A stretch of DNA of 64,000 nt, from NCBI GenBank assembly GCA_046328225.1, contig JAXLWZ010000011.1, positions 72,398 to 136,397 on the forward strand. The letters are read 5' to 3'. The translations under genes and the position numbers were made by a program. The notes beneath the pieces were generated by a model. That model had not been told where the DNA came from. It ran no database searches and saw only the letters and a program-made list of their open reading frames with translations. The DNA comes from Amarobacillus sp046328225 (GTDB taxonomy: Bacteria > Chloroflexota > Dehalococcoidia > Tepidiformales > Tepidiformaceae). Shown one piece after another: positions 16,554 through 25,556 of the stretch; the stretch's first letter is position 1; every line of letters begins with the position of its first letter.

Positions 16554-17786
16554 TCAGCCGCCCGTGATGCGTTCGACCACGCCCTGGCGATGGAAGATGC
16601 GGGGGAGGCGCCCCGTGAGCGCGGCGAAGGTGTCCCACGGGATGGTCCCGGCGGCCGTCGCGACGTCGTTGGCGGTGATGCGCTCGCTGCCCTGGCTGCC
16701 GAGGAGGACGGCTTCGTCGCCTTCGAGGGCGCCGGGCAGGTCCGTCACGTCGGCGACGAACTGGTCCATCATCACGCGCCCCACCATCGGGCAGCGGCGC
16801 CCGCCGATGAGCACTTCGCCGCAATTGCCCAGGTGGCGCGACCAGCCGTCGGCGTACCCGACGGGCACGAGCGCGGCGCGGGATTCGCGGCTGGCCCGCC
16901 AGGTGAGCCCGTAGCTGACGCCTTCGCCCGGCGCGATCGTCGAAACGCGCGCGAGGCGGGCCTTTACGGAGAGGATCGGGCGCAGCGCAGGCCCGGGTGT
17001 GTTCGATGGCAGCACGCCATGCAGCGCGAGCCCGATGCGGACGCCTTCGAAGCGGAGCCCGGTGCGGCGCAGCGCGGTGGCGGAGTTCGCCGTGTGGCGA
17101 TAGGGAATCCATGGCAGCCGGCCGGTGGCGTCGCGGAAGAGCGCGGCCTGGGCATCGCTGAAGGAGTCGTCGGGTTCGTCGGCGTTCGCCATGTGGGTGC
17201 TGATGCCCTCGATTTCGAGCGCGGGCAGCCCTCGGAGGGCCTCGGCGAGCGCGACGCCCTCCTCGAGGGAGACGCCGTCGCGGTGGAGGCCGCTATCGAT
17301 ATGGATGTGGATGCGCGCGGTGCGCCCGGCGCGAACCGCCGCCGCCGACATCGCCCGGCCAAGCGCGAGGGAGTGGCAGGTGAGCGTGAGGTCGTGCGCG
17401 AGGGCGGCGCCGGCGTCCTCCGGGAAGGCGTGGCCGAGCACGATGACGGGCCGCCGGATGCCGAGCTCGCGCAGCTGCACGGCCTCGGACACCCACGCGA
17501 CCGCGAATCGCTCGACGCCGGCCGCTTCGAGCGCGGGCGCGACCCCTTCGATGCCCGCGCCGTAGGCGTTGCCTTTGACCACGACGATCGTCTCGGAGCC
17601 GGGGCCGATGGCGCCGCGCAGGGCCGCGAGATTGTGGTCGAGGGCATCGAGGTCGATTTCGATCCAGGCGTTGCGCGCGCGAGTGGCGTCGGCGAGCGTG
17701 AGCCGGGGCGGAAACGCGGGCGTCGGGCGGGTCGGATCGGGCATTGCGATGGAGGCGGGAGCGGCGGGCTCGGCGAGTTCGGTCAC
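16554..17786 (-). CDS. alr: Alanine racemase
   Basis: The 410-residue PLP enzyme has the Schiff-base lysine K71 in VVVKGNAYGAG and the opposite catalytic Tyr292 in GEGVSYGLTWRA. MVGRVMMDQFVADVTD and ISTHMANADE are further family signatures. It converts L- to D-alanine for peptidoglycan. The N-terminal 35 residues are an extra Pro/Ala-rich leader not needed for the fold, so a start further in is possible. Divergent from the lytic transglycosylase with 75 bp between starts. Confidence 0.93.
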   Translation of the reverse strand: MTELAEPAAPASIAMPDPTRPTPAFPPRLTLADATRARNAWIEIDLDALDHNLAALRGAIGPGSETIVVVKGNAYGAGIEGVAPALEAAGVERFAVAWVSEAVQLRELGIRRPVIVLGHAFPEDAGAALAHDLTLTCHSLALGRAMSAAAVRAGRTARIHIHIDSGLHRDGVSLEEGVALAEALRGLPALEIEGISTHMANADEPDDSFSDAQAALFRDATGRLPWIPYRHTANSATALRRTGLRFEGVRIGLALHGVLPSNTPGPALRPILSVKARLARVSTIAPGEGVSYGLTWRASRESRAALVPVGYADGWSRHLGNCGEVLIGGRRCPMVGRVMMDQFVADVTDLPGALEGDEAVLLGSQGSERITANDVATAAGTIPWDTFAALTGRLPRIFHRQGVVERITGG

Positions 17787-17825
17787 GCGGGGGAAAACCC
17801 ACCTTTTCTGCGCCGTAACGCGGTT

Positions 17826-17854
17826 TTGACGGCCCGGGTACCCGTTCCTAGCAT
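17826..17854 (+). promoter_or_regulatory. Promoter TTGACG-N17-TAGCAT, leaderless
   Basis: The best -35/-10 pair in the window, with ideal 17-bp spacing. The predicted start of transcription falls at the GTG at 17862, 7 nt after the -10. Confidence 0.75.
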
Positions 17855-17861
17855 CGGCGCG

Positions 17862-20117
17862 GTGCGGACCATACGCAATGCTTTCGGCGTGTCAGGACGG
17901 GCGCGGCGCGTCACGACCCTCTTCGTGGCCGCGGCCGGGCTGCTCGGCGTGGCGCTGGTGGTCGCGCTCACGCTCGGGCGGGGCGATGAACCCCCCGCGC
18001 GCGCCGGCGAAGGCCCGGGACCGGCTGTCCTGACGCCCACGGCCACCATCGAGACGGTCACAGTGACGGCGACGGCGACTCCGGTGATGACCGCGCAGGC
18101 CGGGCCGCCGCCTTCGCTGACGGAGGCGGCGAGGCTCCTGCGCGAGGGCGACTTCGAGGCCTCGGTGCGCGCATTCCAGGCGGTTTCGGCGCAGGCGGCG
18201 GGCGTCGAACGCGCCGCGGCGCTGACCGGCGAGGCGAACGCGCGACTCGAGCTGGGCGACCGCGAGGCGGCGTTGGCGGCGCTCCGTTCGGCGGTCGATG
18301 CCGCGCCGCTGCCTTCGCTCGAAGGCGTCCGGGCGCGCTACCTCCTGGGGCGGGCACTGAACGAGTCGAAGGCGTTCGTGGAGGCGCGGACGGTCCTGGA
18401 GCCCGCGAAAGGTATGGAACCCCTCGCGGCTTATGTAGCGTACGAAGCGGGTAAGGCGGCCATCGGAGCGGGCGACCGGGAATCTGCGGCCGCTGCGTTC
18501 GAGCTCGCCGCCCGGCCGGACGTGTCCATTTCGCTGCGAACGACGGCGCTGCGGGCGCTCGCGGACCTTGCCCCGAACCCGGCGGCGAAGGTGGCGGGGT
18601 TGGAGCGCGAACGGGCCGTGCGCGAGACCTCCGGGCTGCTCACGCTCCTCGCCACGGCACGCGCGGAGGCGGGTGACGCAAGGGGCGCCGAGGCCGTCTT
18701 GCGGCTGCTCATCGCGCGCTACCCGGCGTCGGTGGGCGCGCTCGAGGCGGTTCGCAAGCTTGGGGTCGCGGGCATGGCGGTCGATGCCGGGGAAGCCGGG
18801 CTCGTGTACTACCGGCACGGGCAGCTCGCGGACGCGCGAAAGGCGCTGGAGGCGGGCGTGACCGAGAGCGGCGTCGCGGACGATGTCATGGGCTGGCGCT
18901 GGTACTACCTGGGCGCGACGTACGAGGACCTGGGGCTCGCGAAGGAAGCGGTCGCGGCGTACGACCGCGCGGCGTCCCTGGCCGACGCTGCGTTCCGCCA
19001 CCGCGCCCGCTACTGGGCGGCGCGCGTGACGGAGGGCATGGACGACGCTCGCGGGGCATCGGCGCGATATCGCGGCGTCGTCTCCGGCGGCGCTGGCGAG
19101 TTCGCGGCGGAGTCGGCGTTCCGCGCGGGATTCGTGCTGCTCGATGGCGGCGACGCCGAGGGGGCCATCGCCGCCTGGTCCGAGACCGGCACGACCGGCG
19201 GCGCGCGGGCGTTGTATTGGAAAGGGCGCGCGTTCGCGACGCTGGGGCGAACGGCGGAGGCGCGCGCGGCGTGGGAGTCGGCGCGTGCGGCCGAGCCCGG
19301 CGGGCTGTACGCGCTCGAAAGCGCTCGCGAGCTCGGGCTCGGGGGGCTGCCGGCCGTGACGTACCGTCCGCTCCCGGTGGATACGGGCGTCGACTGGGTG
19401 GCGGTCGAACGATGGCTGACGTCGGCGGCCGGGGCGCGTGCGGCCGAAACGGATACATCCGTGGCGCAGGAGCTGGTGGCCGCGGGGCTGCACGACGAGG
19501 CTCAGACGGTGCTGCTCGAACTTGGGACGACTCCGTGGGCGATGTTCGATGCGATGCGAGCGGCGCGCGAACTCGGGCTGCCGGCCGCGGGTGTGCTGCT
19601 CGCCTTCCGGCTGGGCGGGCGCTACGCGGACCCGGATGGCGTGCTCGCGCGGCTGGAATACCCGCTGGCGTTCACATCGACGCTGGATGCTGAGGCGCGG
19701 GTTCGGGGCATTGACCCGCTCTTCCTGGCCGCGTTGATTCGCCAGGAGAGCCTCTGGGACGAGAAGGCAGGGTCGACGGCGGGCGCGCTGGGACTCACGC
19801 AGGTGATTCCTCCGACGGGCGAGGCCATCGCGCGCGAGTTGGGCGTCACCGGGTTCAAAGCGGAGGACCTGTTCCGGCCGTCGGTGGCGCTGCGCTTTGG
19901 CGCGTACTACATCGCGGGGCAGATCGCTCGGTTTGGGAGCCCGTGGGCCGGGCTGGCGGCGTACAACGCCGGGCCGGGGCCGGCGGCCCGCTGGGGCGCG
20001 GCGGCGGGGGGTAAGACGGCGGCGGAGTACATCGAGGCCGTGGACTACAGCGAGACGCATGGTTATGTCGCGCTGGTACTCGACCACTATGCCAGGTACG
20101 TTGCGGCGTACCGGTAG
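17862..20117 (+). CDS. Lytic transglycosylase (Slt-type) with TPR-like helical region
   Basis: The 751-residue protein has one N-terminal membrane helix (VTTLFVAAAGLLGVALVVAL), a Thr/Pro linker, about 500 residues of TPR-like alpha-solenoid (repeated A-rich helices such as YLGATYEDLGLAKEAVAAYDRA), and a C-terminal SLT domain with catalytic E629 (LIRQESLWDEKAGS), GLTQVIPPT and GLAAYNAGPGP. This is the Slt70 layout for peptidoglycan cleavage. The GTG start follows directly after a strong promoter. The open frame continues to 16461 upstream, but that part lies over alr. Confidence 0.88.
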   Translation: MRTIRNAFGVSGRARRVTTLFVAAAGLLGVALVVALTLGRGDEPPARAGEGPGPAVLTPTATIETVTVTATATPVMTAQAGPPPSLTEAARLLREGDFEASVRAFQAVSAQAAGVERAAALTGEANARLELGDREAALAALRSAVDAAPLPSLEGVRARYLLGRALNESKAFVEARTVLEPAKGMEPLAAYVAYEAGKAAIGAGDRESAAAAFELAARPDVSISLRTTALRALADLAPNPAAKVAGLERERAVRETSGLLTLLATARAEAGDARGAEAVLRLLIARYPASVGALEAVRKLGVAGMAVDAGEAGLVYYRHGQLADARKALEAGVTESGVADDVMGWRWYYLGATYEDLGLAKEAVAAYDRAASLADAAFRHRARYWAARVTEGMDDARGASARYRGVVSGGAGEFAAESAFRAGFVLLDGGDAEGAIAAWSETGTTGGARALYWKGRAFATLGRTAEARAAWESARAAEPGGLYALESARELGLGGLPAVTYRPLPVDTGVDWVAVERWLTSAAGARAAETDTSVAQELVAAGLHDEAQTVLLELGTTPWAMFDAMRAARELGLPAAGVLLAFRLGGRYADPDGVLARLEYPLAFTSTLDAEARVRGIDPLFLAALIRQESLWDEKAGSTAGALGLTQVIPPTGEAIARELGVTGFKAEDLFRPSVALRFGAYYIAGQIARFGSPWAGLAAYNAGPGPAARWGAAAGGKTAAEYIEAVDYSETHGYVALVLDHYARYVAAYR

Positions 20118-20197
20118 CGGGTGCGGGTTGGCGCTGATTTCCCCGGGTTTGCGGGGGATGTTATGGTGGAGGTTCACGGAATGTTGAGGAGGAGCTC

Positions 20198-20341
20198 GTG
20201 GCAACGAAGCGCACCTACCAGCCCCATCGGATCCCCCGCAAGCGGAACCACGGCTTCATGAAGCGAATGGCGACGCGAGCCGGGCGGCTGGTGCTGAAGG
20301 CGCGGCGGAAGCATGGCCGGAAGCGGCTGACCGTCGTCTAG
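20198..20341 (+). CDS. rpmH: 50S ribosomal protein L34
   Basis: A GTG start with GAGGAGGAG upstream gives the 47-residue L34: MATKRTYQPHRIPRKRNHGF, then MKRMATRAGRLVLKARRKHGRKRLTVV in two halves. It is followed directly by rnpA and yidD in the conserved origin-proximal order. Confidence 0.96.
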   Translation: MATKRTYQPHRIPRKRNHGFMKRMATRAGRLVLKARRKHGRKRLTVV

Positions 20342-20354
20342 GGGAGGAGTTCGG

Positions 20355-20780
20355 ATGGAGCGCTCCTGGCGTCTCCGGAAGGGCCTCGAATTCGATACAG
20401 CGTATGCGAAGGGGACCGTGACGAACGGTCCCCTTCTCGTTGTCCGGGCGTTGCCGAATGAGGTGGGGCACCCTCGCTGGGGGTACGCCGTGGGGAAGCG
20501 GATCGCTAAGTCGGCGGTGGTGCGGAACCGGACCCGGCGGCGGCTTCGCGAGGCGGCAGCCCTCGTAGGCGACGTCGGTGGGTGGGATCTGGTGGTGACG
20601 GCGCGGGCGCGGGCGCTGGAGGCGGGGTGGGATGAGCTTTCGGGTGCGGTCGCGCGGCAGGTCCGGCGAGCGACGAGCGAGAAGGGTCGAGGTGACACGG
20701 CTCGCGCGGCGACCGCGACCCGCGACGGCGGAGCCGCGAATCCGGCAACCGAGCTGGGGAACGGGGCGGCGGCGCGATGA
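20355..20780 (+). CDS. rnpA: Ribonuclease P protein component
   Basis: The 141-residue protein has the RnpA pattern: LRKGLEFDTAYAKGT at the start, RWGYAVGKRIAKSAVVRNRTRRRLREA with the RNR signature, and WDLVVTARARA. It binds RNase P RNA for tRNA 5' maturation. An extra C-terminal tail of about 30 Ala/Arg/Thr-rich residues is unusual. The stop overlaps yidD as ATGA. Confidence 0.93.
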   Translation: MERSWRLRKGLEFDTAYAKGTVTNGPLLVVRALPNEVGHPRWGYAVGKRIAKSAVVRNRTRRRLREAAALVGDVGGWDLVVTARARALEAGWDELSGAVARQVRRATSEKGRGDTARAATATRDGGAANPATELGNGAAAR

Positions 20781-20986
20781 AGGGGGTACTGTTGCGCGGC
20801 GTTCGCGGTTACCAGCGGCTCGTTTCGCCGATTCTGCCGCCCGCATGCCGCTATCAGCCGACGTGCAGCGCGTACGCGCTCGAGGCGATCGAGCGGCACG
20901 GGGCGTTCCGGGGTAGTTGGCTCGCGCTGCGGCGCCTGGCGCGATGTACCCCCTGGGGCGGGAGCGGCTACGACCCGGTTCCCTAA
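20777..20986 (+). CDS. yidD: Membrane protein insertion efficiency factor
   Basis: The 69-residue protein reads LRGVRGYQRLVSPILPP, CRYQPTCSAYALEAI and GSWLALRRLARCTPWG, the standard YidD signature with three conserved cysteines. It assists YidC-dependent membrane insertion; yidC lies 1.7 kb downstream instead of adjacent. Confidence 0.94.
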   Translation: MKGVLLRGVRGYQRLVSPILPPACRYQPTCSAYALEAIERHGAFRGSWLALRRLARCTPWGGSGYDPVP

Positions 20987-20996
20987 GCTGTATCGC

Positions 20997-21012
20997 TGTT
21001 TCACGTGGAGCC
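20997..21012. promoter_or_regulatory. parS-like site 1
   Basis: TGTTTCACGTGGAGCC matches 13 of 16 bases of consensus parS (TGTTTCACGTGAAACA); the left half is perfect. ParB should bind here. Confidence 0.75.
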
Positions 21013-21101
21013 GCTCACCCTGCCGTCGACCGGCCCATGCTTCGAGCCTGGTTCGCCCCCGTACTCACTGCGCCTCGCACGGTTTCGATGGGCACCCCGG
21101 T

Positions 21102-21117
21102 CGATTCACGTGAAACA
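21102..21117. promoter_or_regulatory. parS-like site 2
   Basis: CGATTCACGTGAAACA matches 14 of 16 bases of parS, the best site in the cluster. Confidence 0.8.
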
Positions 21118-21210
21118 GAGACGGAGCCGCCTCCGTGCGGTCCGAGCGCCGCATTCCGGGAACAACGCACTTCTGCGGAGCCGTAGGAGCGCGCCGGATG
21201 AACTGCCGCG

Positions 21211-21226
21211 CGATTCACGTGAAACG
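21211..21226. promoter_or_regulatory. parS-like site 3
   Basis: CGATTCACGTGAAACG matches 13 of 16 bases, with the central TTCACGTGAA intact. Confidence 0.75.
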
Positions 21227-21301
21227 TTTGTGGACACCGGGGCCGCGATCCATGCGCTCTATCGTCGTGGGCCTGCCCATGTCCTCCGGTGGTGCTTCCT
21301 C

Positions 21302-21317
21302 GGCTCCACGTGAAACA
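21302..21317. promoter_or_regulatory. parS-like site 4
   Basis: GGCTCCACGTGAAACA matches 13 of 16 bases, with the right half perfect. Confidence 0.7.
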
Positions 21318-21437
21318 GCGCCACAGAGACAGTCGCCTGCCGGGGGGTGCCGTAATTCGCGCGGCGATCGCAAGGGTCTGCCATTGTGCCGCGTTGCTGC
21401 GTCGCTGGCAGTAGGCCTCGGAGCGAGGGCCGGCGCC

Positions 21438-21453
21438 GCCTTCACGTGAAACA
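21438..21453. promoter_or_regulatory. parS-like site 5
   Basis: GCCTTCACGTGAAACA matches 13 of 16 bases, with the right half perfect. The whole gap 20987-21567 holds these five sites and no gene. Confidence 0.75.
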
Positions 21454-21567
21454 TCCATTCGCCGGCGGTTCGCGCAGCGTGATGCGAGTTTCCAGCCTGT
21501 GTACCGGCGCGCTTCGGCCGCGAACTGAAACGTTCGCGCGCTGCGCTACGGCTGTTACCATGCAAGC

Positions 21568-22734
21568 GTGAACAACCCCCGCTCCTTCGCCGTGGGGCTG
21601 CTCCTCGCACTCTTCGTCCTGACCTCTGCCGCATGCGGCAAGATCCGGCAGCCCGAAGGGTGGGCGAGCCCCGCAGTCTCCGATTCCACGGCGTACTTCT
21701 TCGCTGATAAAGACCGCTTCGTCGCCGTCGACCTCGATAGCGCGAAGGCCGTGCCCGACCCCAAATCCACCACCGGCGCCTCCCTCCAGCCGCTCCACTG
21801 GCAATTCCCCTCCAACGACCAGAAGGACCAGGACGCCTACAGCTTCAAAGCCGTCTACACCCAGCCCGTGCGCGATGGCGACACGCTCTTCATGGCTTCC
21901 TACGATGGCGGCCTCTACCGCATCAACGCCCCCGATGGCCGCGGCGAACGCATCGCCACGCAGGCCGATATCAAGGGCAAGATCGTCGCCGGGCCCGCCG
22001 TCGCGGGCGATTACCTCGTCTTCGGCACCACCGAAGGTCACCTCTACGTCGTCAACAAGAACAATGGCCAGCTCCCGGTCGGCTGGGGCAAGACGGGGAA
22101 GGACCTCGGCAAGGGCATCTGGGCCCCGCCCATCGTTCGCAACGACTCGATCATCGTCGCCACCATGGCCGGCGAGGTGCGCGCCTTCGGCCTCGATGGC
22201 GCCGAGCAGTGGCAGAAGCGCTTCACCGCCTCTGGGGCCATCGCCGACCTCGCCCTCCTGGGCACCGACGCCCTCTTCGTGCCCACCCTCGACCGCAAGG
22301 TGTACGTCCTCGATGCCGCCACGGGCGTGCAGAGGGGCAAGGAGTTCGTCGCCGAGGACTGGGTGTGGTCCACGCCCGCCTTCGCCGGCGGGGTGGCCTA
22401 CTTCGGGGATTTCTCCGGGAAGGTGTACGCACTCGACATAAACACGATGGAGACGAAGTGGAAGCCGTATGATGCGGGGCACAGAGTGAAAGCTACGCCC
22501 GTGCTCATCGATGGCGTCCTCGTCCTGGCCGACCGCGGCCCGGTGGTGCACTTCATCGACGCCTCGAACGGCACGGGGTTGAACGCGGTCCCGATTGTGA
22601 GCGCGGGGACAGTACGCGCGGGGCTGGCGGCGGCGGGCGGCAAGGCCTACATCGCGACGACGAAGGGGCGGCTCTTTGTCGCGGACCCGGCGAAGCGGAG
22701 CGTGGTGGAAGTCGGCGTGGGGGGCGGGAAATGA
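21568..22734 (+). CDS. Beta-propeller lipoprotein (PQQ-repeat/BamB-like)
   Basis: The 388-residue protein starts from GTG with a lipoprotein signal (LLLALFVLTSAACGK, Cys near 23). It then has repeated PQQ-type blades: GGLYRINAPDG, GHLYVVNKNNGQ, GEVRAFGLDGAEQWQ, RKVYVLDAATG and GKVYALDINTMETKW. It is anchored outside the membrane. It sits in the yidD-yidC operon and overlaps yidC by 4 bp (ATGA), suggesting a role in membrane-protein insertion or folding. TACCAT lies 6 nt before the start: leaderless. Confidence 0.82.
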   Translation: MNNPRSFAVGLLLALFVLTSAACGKIRQPEGWASPAVSDSTAYFFADKDRFVAVDLDSAKAVPDPKSTTGASLQPLHWQFPSNDQKDQDAYSFKAVYTQPVRDGDTLFMASYDGGLYRINAPDGRGERIATQADIKGKIVAGPAVAGDYLVFGTTEGHLYVVNKNNGQLPVGWGKTGKDLGKGIWAPPIVRNDSIIVATMAGEVRAFGLDGAEQWQKRFTASGAIADLALLGTDALFVPTLDRKVYVLDAATGVQRGKEFVAEDWVWSTPAFAGGVAYFGDFSGKVYALDINTMETKWKPYDAGHRVKATPVLIDGVLVLADRGPVVHFIDASNGTGLNAVPIVSAGTVRAGLAAAGGKAYIATTKGRLFVADPAKRSVVEVGVGGGK

Positions 22735-23624
22735 TCGGCGACGCGTTCACGCTCGTTCTGCTGGACCCGATGATCAATTTCCTGGTCATCCTCAACAACA
22801 TCTTTTTCGGGAGCTTCGGGCTCGCGCTGATCGCGTTCACGTTCATCATCCGGCTGATCACGTTCCCGTTGACGCGGCGGCAGCTGCACCAATCGCGCGC
22901 GATGCAGGCGGTGCAGCCGCGGATGGCGGAGATCAACAAGAAGTACAGCGACCCGAAGCGCCGCCAGGAAGAGATGATGAAGCTCTACCGGGAGGCCGGC
23001 GTGAACCCGCTGGGCTGTCTCGGGCCGATGCTGCTGCAGTTCCCCATCCTGATTGCGCTCTTCTACGCCATCCGGCAGACGCTCCCCGAAAGCCCGGAGG
23101 CGCTGGAGGCGCTCTCCGCCCACCTCTACCAGTGGACGTACATCCAGCACGCGGTGCCGATCAACGAATTCTTCCTCGGCATCGACCTGAAGCTCGCGCC
23201 GAACGAAGCCTCCAGCTACCTCAGCCCGGCGTGGCTGTTCGTGGTGCTGGTGGGCGCGACGACGTGGCTGCAGACCAAGACCACGGTCACGACGGTGACC
23301 GACGAACGTGCCCGCGCGCAGCAGCAGATGATGGCGTACATGATGCCGATCATGTTCGCGTTCTTCGCGCTGAGCTTCCCGACGGGCGTCAGCCTCTACT
23401 GGACCATCAACTCGCTGATCCAGATTGGGTTCAACATCGTCACCTACGGACTGCCCGCGCTGAAGATCGAACCGCTGCTGAAGTCGCCCGCTCCCGCCAT
23501 GGCGCCGGCACTCGCGGCCCGTTCGCCGCAGCAGCAGCCCGTGGCACAACCCGCCCCCGAACCGAGGACACCGAATGGACCAGGCCGAAGCAAGCGGCAA
23601 AACCGTCGACGACGCCCTGAATAG
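22731..23624 (+). CDS. yidC: YidC/Oxa1-type membrane protein insertase
   Basis: The 297-residue protein has the Oxa1 core: first helix near GLALIAFTFIIRLITFPL, the basic hairpin KYSDPKRRQEEMMKLYREAGVNPLGCLGP, and later helices LQFPILIALFYAI, LFVVLVGATTWLQ and IMFAFFALSFPTGVSLYW. It lacks the large periplasmic domain of proteobacterial YidC, as in Gram-positive-type homologues. A Pro/Gln-rich, basic tail ends the protein. Its 3' end overlaps jag by 50 nt. Confidence 0.95.
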   Translation: MIGDAFTLVLLDPMINFLVILNNIFFGSFGLALIAFTFIIRLITFPLTRRQLHQSRAMQAVQPRMAEINKKYSDPKRRQEEMMKLYREAGVNPLGCLGPMLLQFPILIALFYAIRQTLPESPEALEALSAHLYQWTYIQHAVPINEFFLGIDLKLAPNEASSYLSPAWLFVVLVGATTWLQTKTTVTTVTDERARAQQQMMAYMMPIMFAFFALSFPTGVSLYWTINSLIQIGFNIVTYGLPALKIEPLLKSPAPAMAPALAARSPQQQPVAQPAPEPRTPNGPGRSKRQNRRRRPE

Positions 23625-24711
23625 GGCGCTCGCCATCCTCAACGCCCGCCGCGACGAAGTCGAGTTCACCGTGCTCGACGAAGGCGCGAAGGGTGGCCTC
23701 TTTAAGCGCGGACGCGACGCGGTGGTGCGGGTGGACCGCATCATAGGCAGCGACCCTGCCCCGGCGGCGCCGCGCGAAGCCCCCGACACACGCATCCCTC
23801 ATGGCCAGCAGCCACGCGGCGGCGGCGCCCCCCGGGGCCAGAACCGCGACCGCGGCGGCGATCGCGGCAATCGCCAGCCCTCCGGGGACCGTCCGGCCGG
23901 CGACCGCCCGCCTCGCGACCGCGGCGGCGACCGCGACCGGAGTGGCGATCGGGGCGGACGCGACCGTGGTGGACGCGGTGCGCGGCCCGGCCTCGAAGCG
24001 GCGACGCCGAAGCTCACCGAGCAGGACTTCCTTCGCCCGCGCGGCGAAGCGCCCGCGACGCCCCCGCCCGCCGAAGCTGGCGATGGTGGCGCTCCCCGGG
24101 GCCGCCGCGGTGGCCGCGACCGCGACCGCGACCGTGGCGGCGACCGCCCGGCGCCTTCGCAGGGGAGCTCGCGGCCGCGTTCGGACCGGCGCGAGAACCG
24201 CGAAAGCGAACCCGAGCAGCACATCGAGCCGGATATCAACGCCGAGGAGGTCGATTTCGCCGCGCAGACGGTGGACGACATCCTGCGGCTGCTCGATATC
24301 GATGCCTCGCTGACGATTCGCGAACCGCTGACGCCGGGCGATGGCCTGGGCATGGCGCTCGCGGTCATCGACATCAGCGGCGAAGACCTCGGGCTGCTCA
24401 TCGGCCGCCGGGGGGACACGCTGCTTTCGCTGCAGTACGTCGTGAACCTGGTCGTGAGCCGGCGCTACCCGGGCAAGGGCGGCGTGACGATCGATGTCGA
24501 GCACTACCGGCACCGCCGCGAAGAGCAGGTGGTGTCGCTGGCGCAGCGCATGGCCGACCGCGTCCGCGAGCACGGGTCGCCGATCACGCTCGAGCCGATG
24601 TCGGCCGCGGAACGGCGCCTGGTCCACCTCGCGCTGGCGGGCGACCCGGAACTCGAAACGAACAGCGTGGGCGAAGGCGAAAACCGCAAGGTCGTCATCA
24701 GCCACCGGTAG
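23575..24711 (+). CDS. jag: Jag/KhpB RNA-binding protein
   Basis: The 378-residue protein has an N-terminal Jag_N domain (VDDALNRALAILNARRDEVEFTVLDEG), a very long low-complexity Arg/Gly/Asp-rich linker at about 65-210, then KH (AVIDISGEDLGLLIGRRGDTLLSLQYVVNL) and R3H (MSAAERRLVHLALAGDPELET) domains. The family binds RNA and affects division and cell-wall genes. Position after yidC is conserved. The RGD-type linker is about twice the usual size. Confidence 0.92.
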   Translation: MDQAEASGKTVDDALNRALAILNARRDEVEFTVLDEGAKGGLFKRGRDAVVRVDRIIGSDPAPAAPREAPDTRIPHGQQPRGGGAPRGQNRDRGGDRGNRQPSGDRPAGDRPPRDRGGDRDRSGDRGGRDRGGRGARPGLEAATPKLTEQDFLRPRGEAPATPPPAEAGDGGAPRGRRGGRDRDRDRGGDRPAPSQGSSRPRSDRRENRESEPEQHIEPDINAEEVDFAAQTVDDILRLLDIDASLTIREPLTPGDGLGMALAVIDISGEDLGLLIGRRGDTLLSLQYVVNLVVSRRYPGKGGVTIDVEHYRHRREEQVVSLAQRMADRVREHGSPITLEPMSAAERRLVHLALAGDPELETNSVGEGENRKVVISHR

Positions 24712-24734
24712 GAAGGAGCACGAGCACGCACATC

Positions 24735-25556
24735 GTGGTCGCGGGCAACGTGGCGGAGGACCGGGCGCCGAACGGCTGGGCGCCGGGTGGTCCCTCGCTC
24801 TACACCTCGCGGATGTGCGTGGCGTTGGGTGCGAACGTGACGCTGGTGTCGGCGGTGCCGAAGGCGTTCCCCTCGGCAGCGCTCGCGGGCATCGACGTCC
24901 GGCCCACGGTTGGCGGCCTCGCGGCGCGGTATGCGAATACCTACGACGCCTCCGGGCATCGCACGCAGCTGCTGCTCCAGGAGGGTTCGCCCATCCCGGC
25001 GGCCCGAGTGAGCGAGGCATGCGTGGGCGCCGATGCCCTGGTGCTCGCGCCCGCCTACCACGAGCTCTCGGGTGTGCCGCCGTTTCCGCCGCCGGTGGTC
25101 GCGGTCGCGCTCCAGGGGCTCCTGAGGACGCACGACGGCGATGGGCGTGTTTCACCGCATCCAGAGCCATGGTCGCAGGTGAGCCGGTTCGCACGAAACG
25201 GTGCATTCCTGTTCCTCAGTGAAGAAGACACCCCCAAAGCGGAGACGCTGGCGGATCTTGCCACCGCTAATGGTGCGACGGTACTCGTCACACGCGGTGC
25301 GGCCGGAGCGACGCGGTATGCGCCGGGCATCGCACCGGCCGCCCTCCGCGCGCTCCCCGCGACGCTCGTCGAGCCCACGGGCGCGGGCGACTGTTTCGCG
25401 GCGGCGTTCGTCGTTCGATTGCTGGAAACCGGTGACACCGCGGAGGCGTGCCGCTGGGCACTCGCTGCCGGGGCGCTCGCCGTCCAGGGGCCAGGCCTTG
25501 CCGGGGTCCCCACCCGGGCGATGGTCGAAGCACATGTGCGACGGGAGGCCGCGTGA
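24735..25556 (+). CDS. PfkB-family carbohydrate/nucleoside kinase
   Basis: The 273-residue protein has a ribokinase-like fold: GGPSLYTSRMCVALGANVTLVS at the substrate end and the PfkB signature VEPTGAGDCFAAAFVVRLLETG with the catalytic Asp. The start is uncertain. GTG at 24735 lies 15 nt after an AGGAAGGAG box, and HIV just upstream continues the usual first strand with no ATG or GTG in frame. Substrate unknown. Its stop overlaps the parA start by one base. Confidence 0.8.
   Translation: MVAGNVAEDRAPNGWAPGGPSLYTSRMCVALGANVTLVSAVPKAFPSAALAGIDVRPTVGGLAARYANTYDASGHRTQLLLQEGSPIPAARVSEACVGADALVLAPAYHELSGVPPFPPPVVAVALQGLLRTHDGDGRVSPHPEPWSQVSRFARNGAFLFLSEEDTPKAETLADLATANGATVLVTRGAAGATRYAPGIAPAALRALPATLVEPTGAGDCFAAAFVVRLLETGDTAEACRWALAAGALAVQGPGLAGVPTRAMVEAHVRREAA

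Noticed and set aside
16461..17861. N-terminal extension of the lytic transglycosylase frame
   Set aside because: It is antisense to alr and not protein-like; the membrane helix and promoter place the start at 17862.
20987..21567. Replication origin (oriC) in the parS gap
   Set aside because: No DnaA boxes or AT-rich unwinding region, and no dnaA gene; only parS-like sites are supported.
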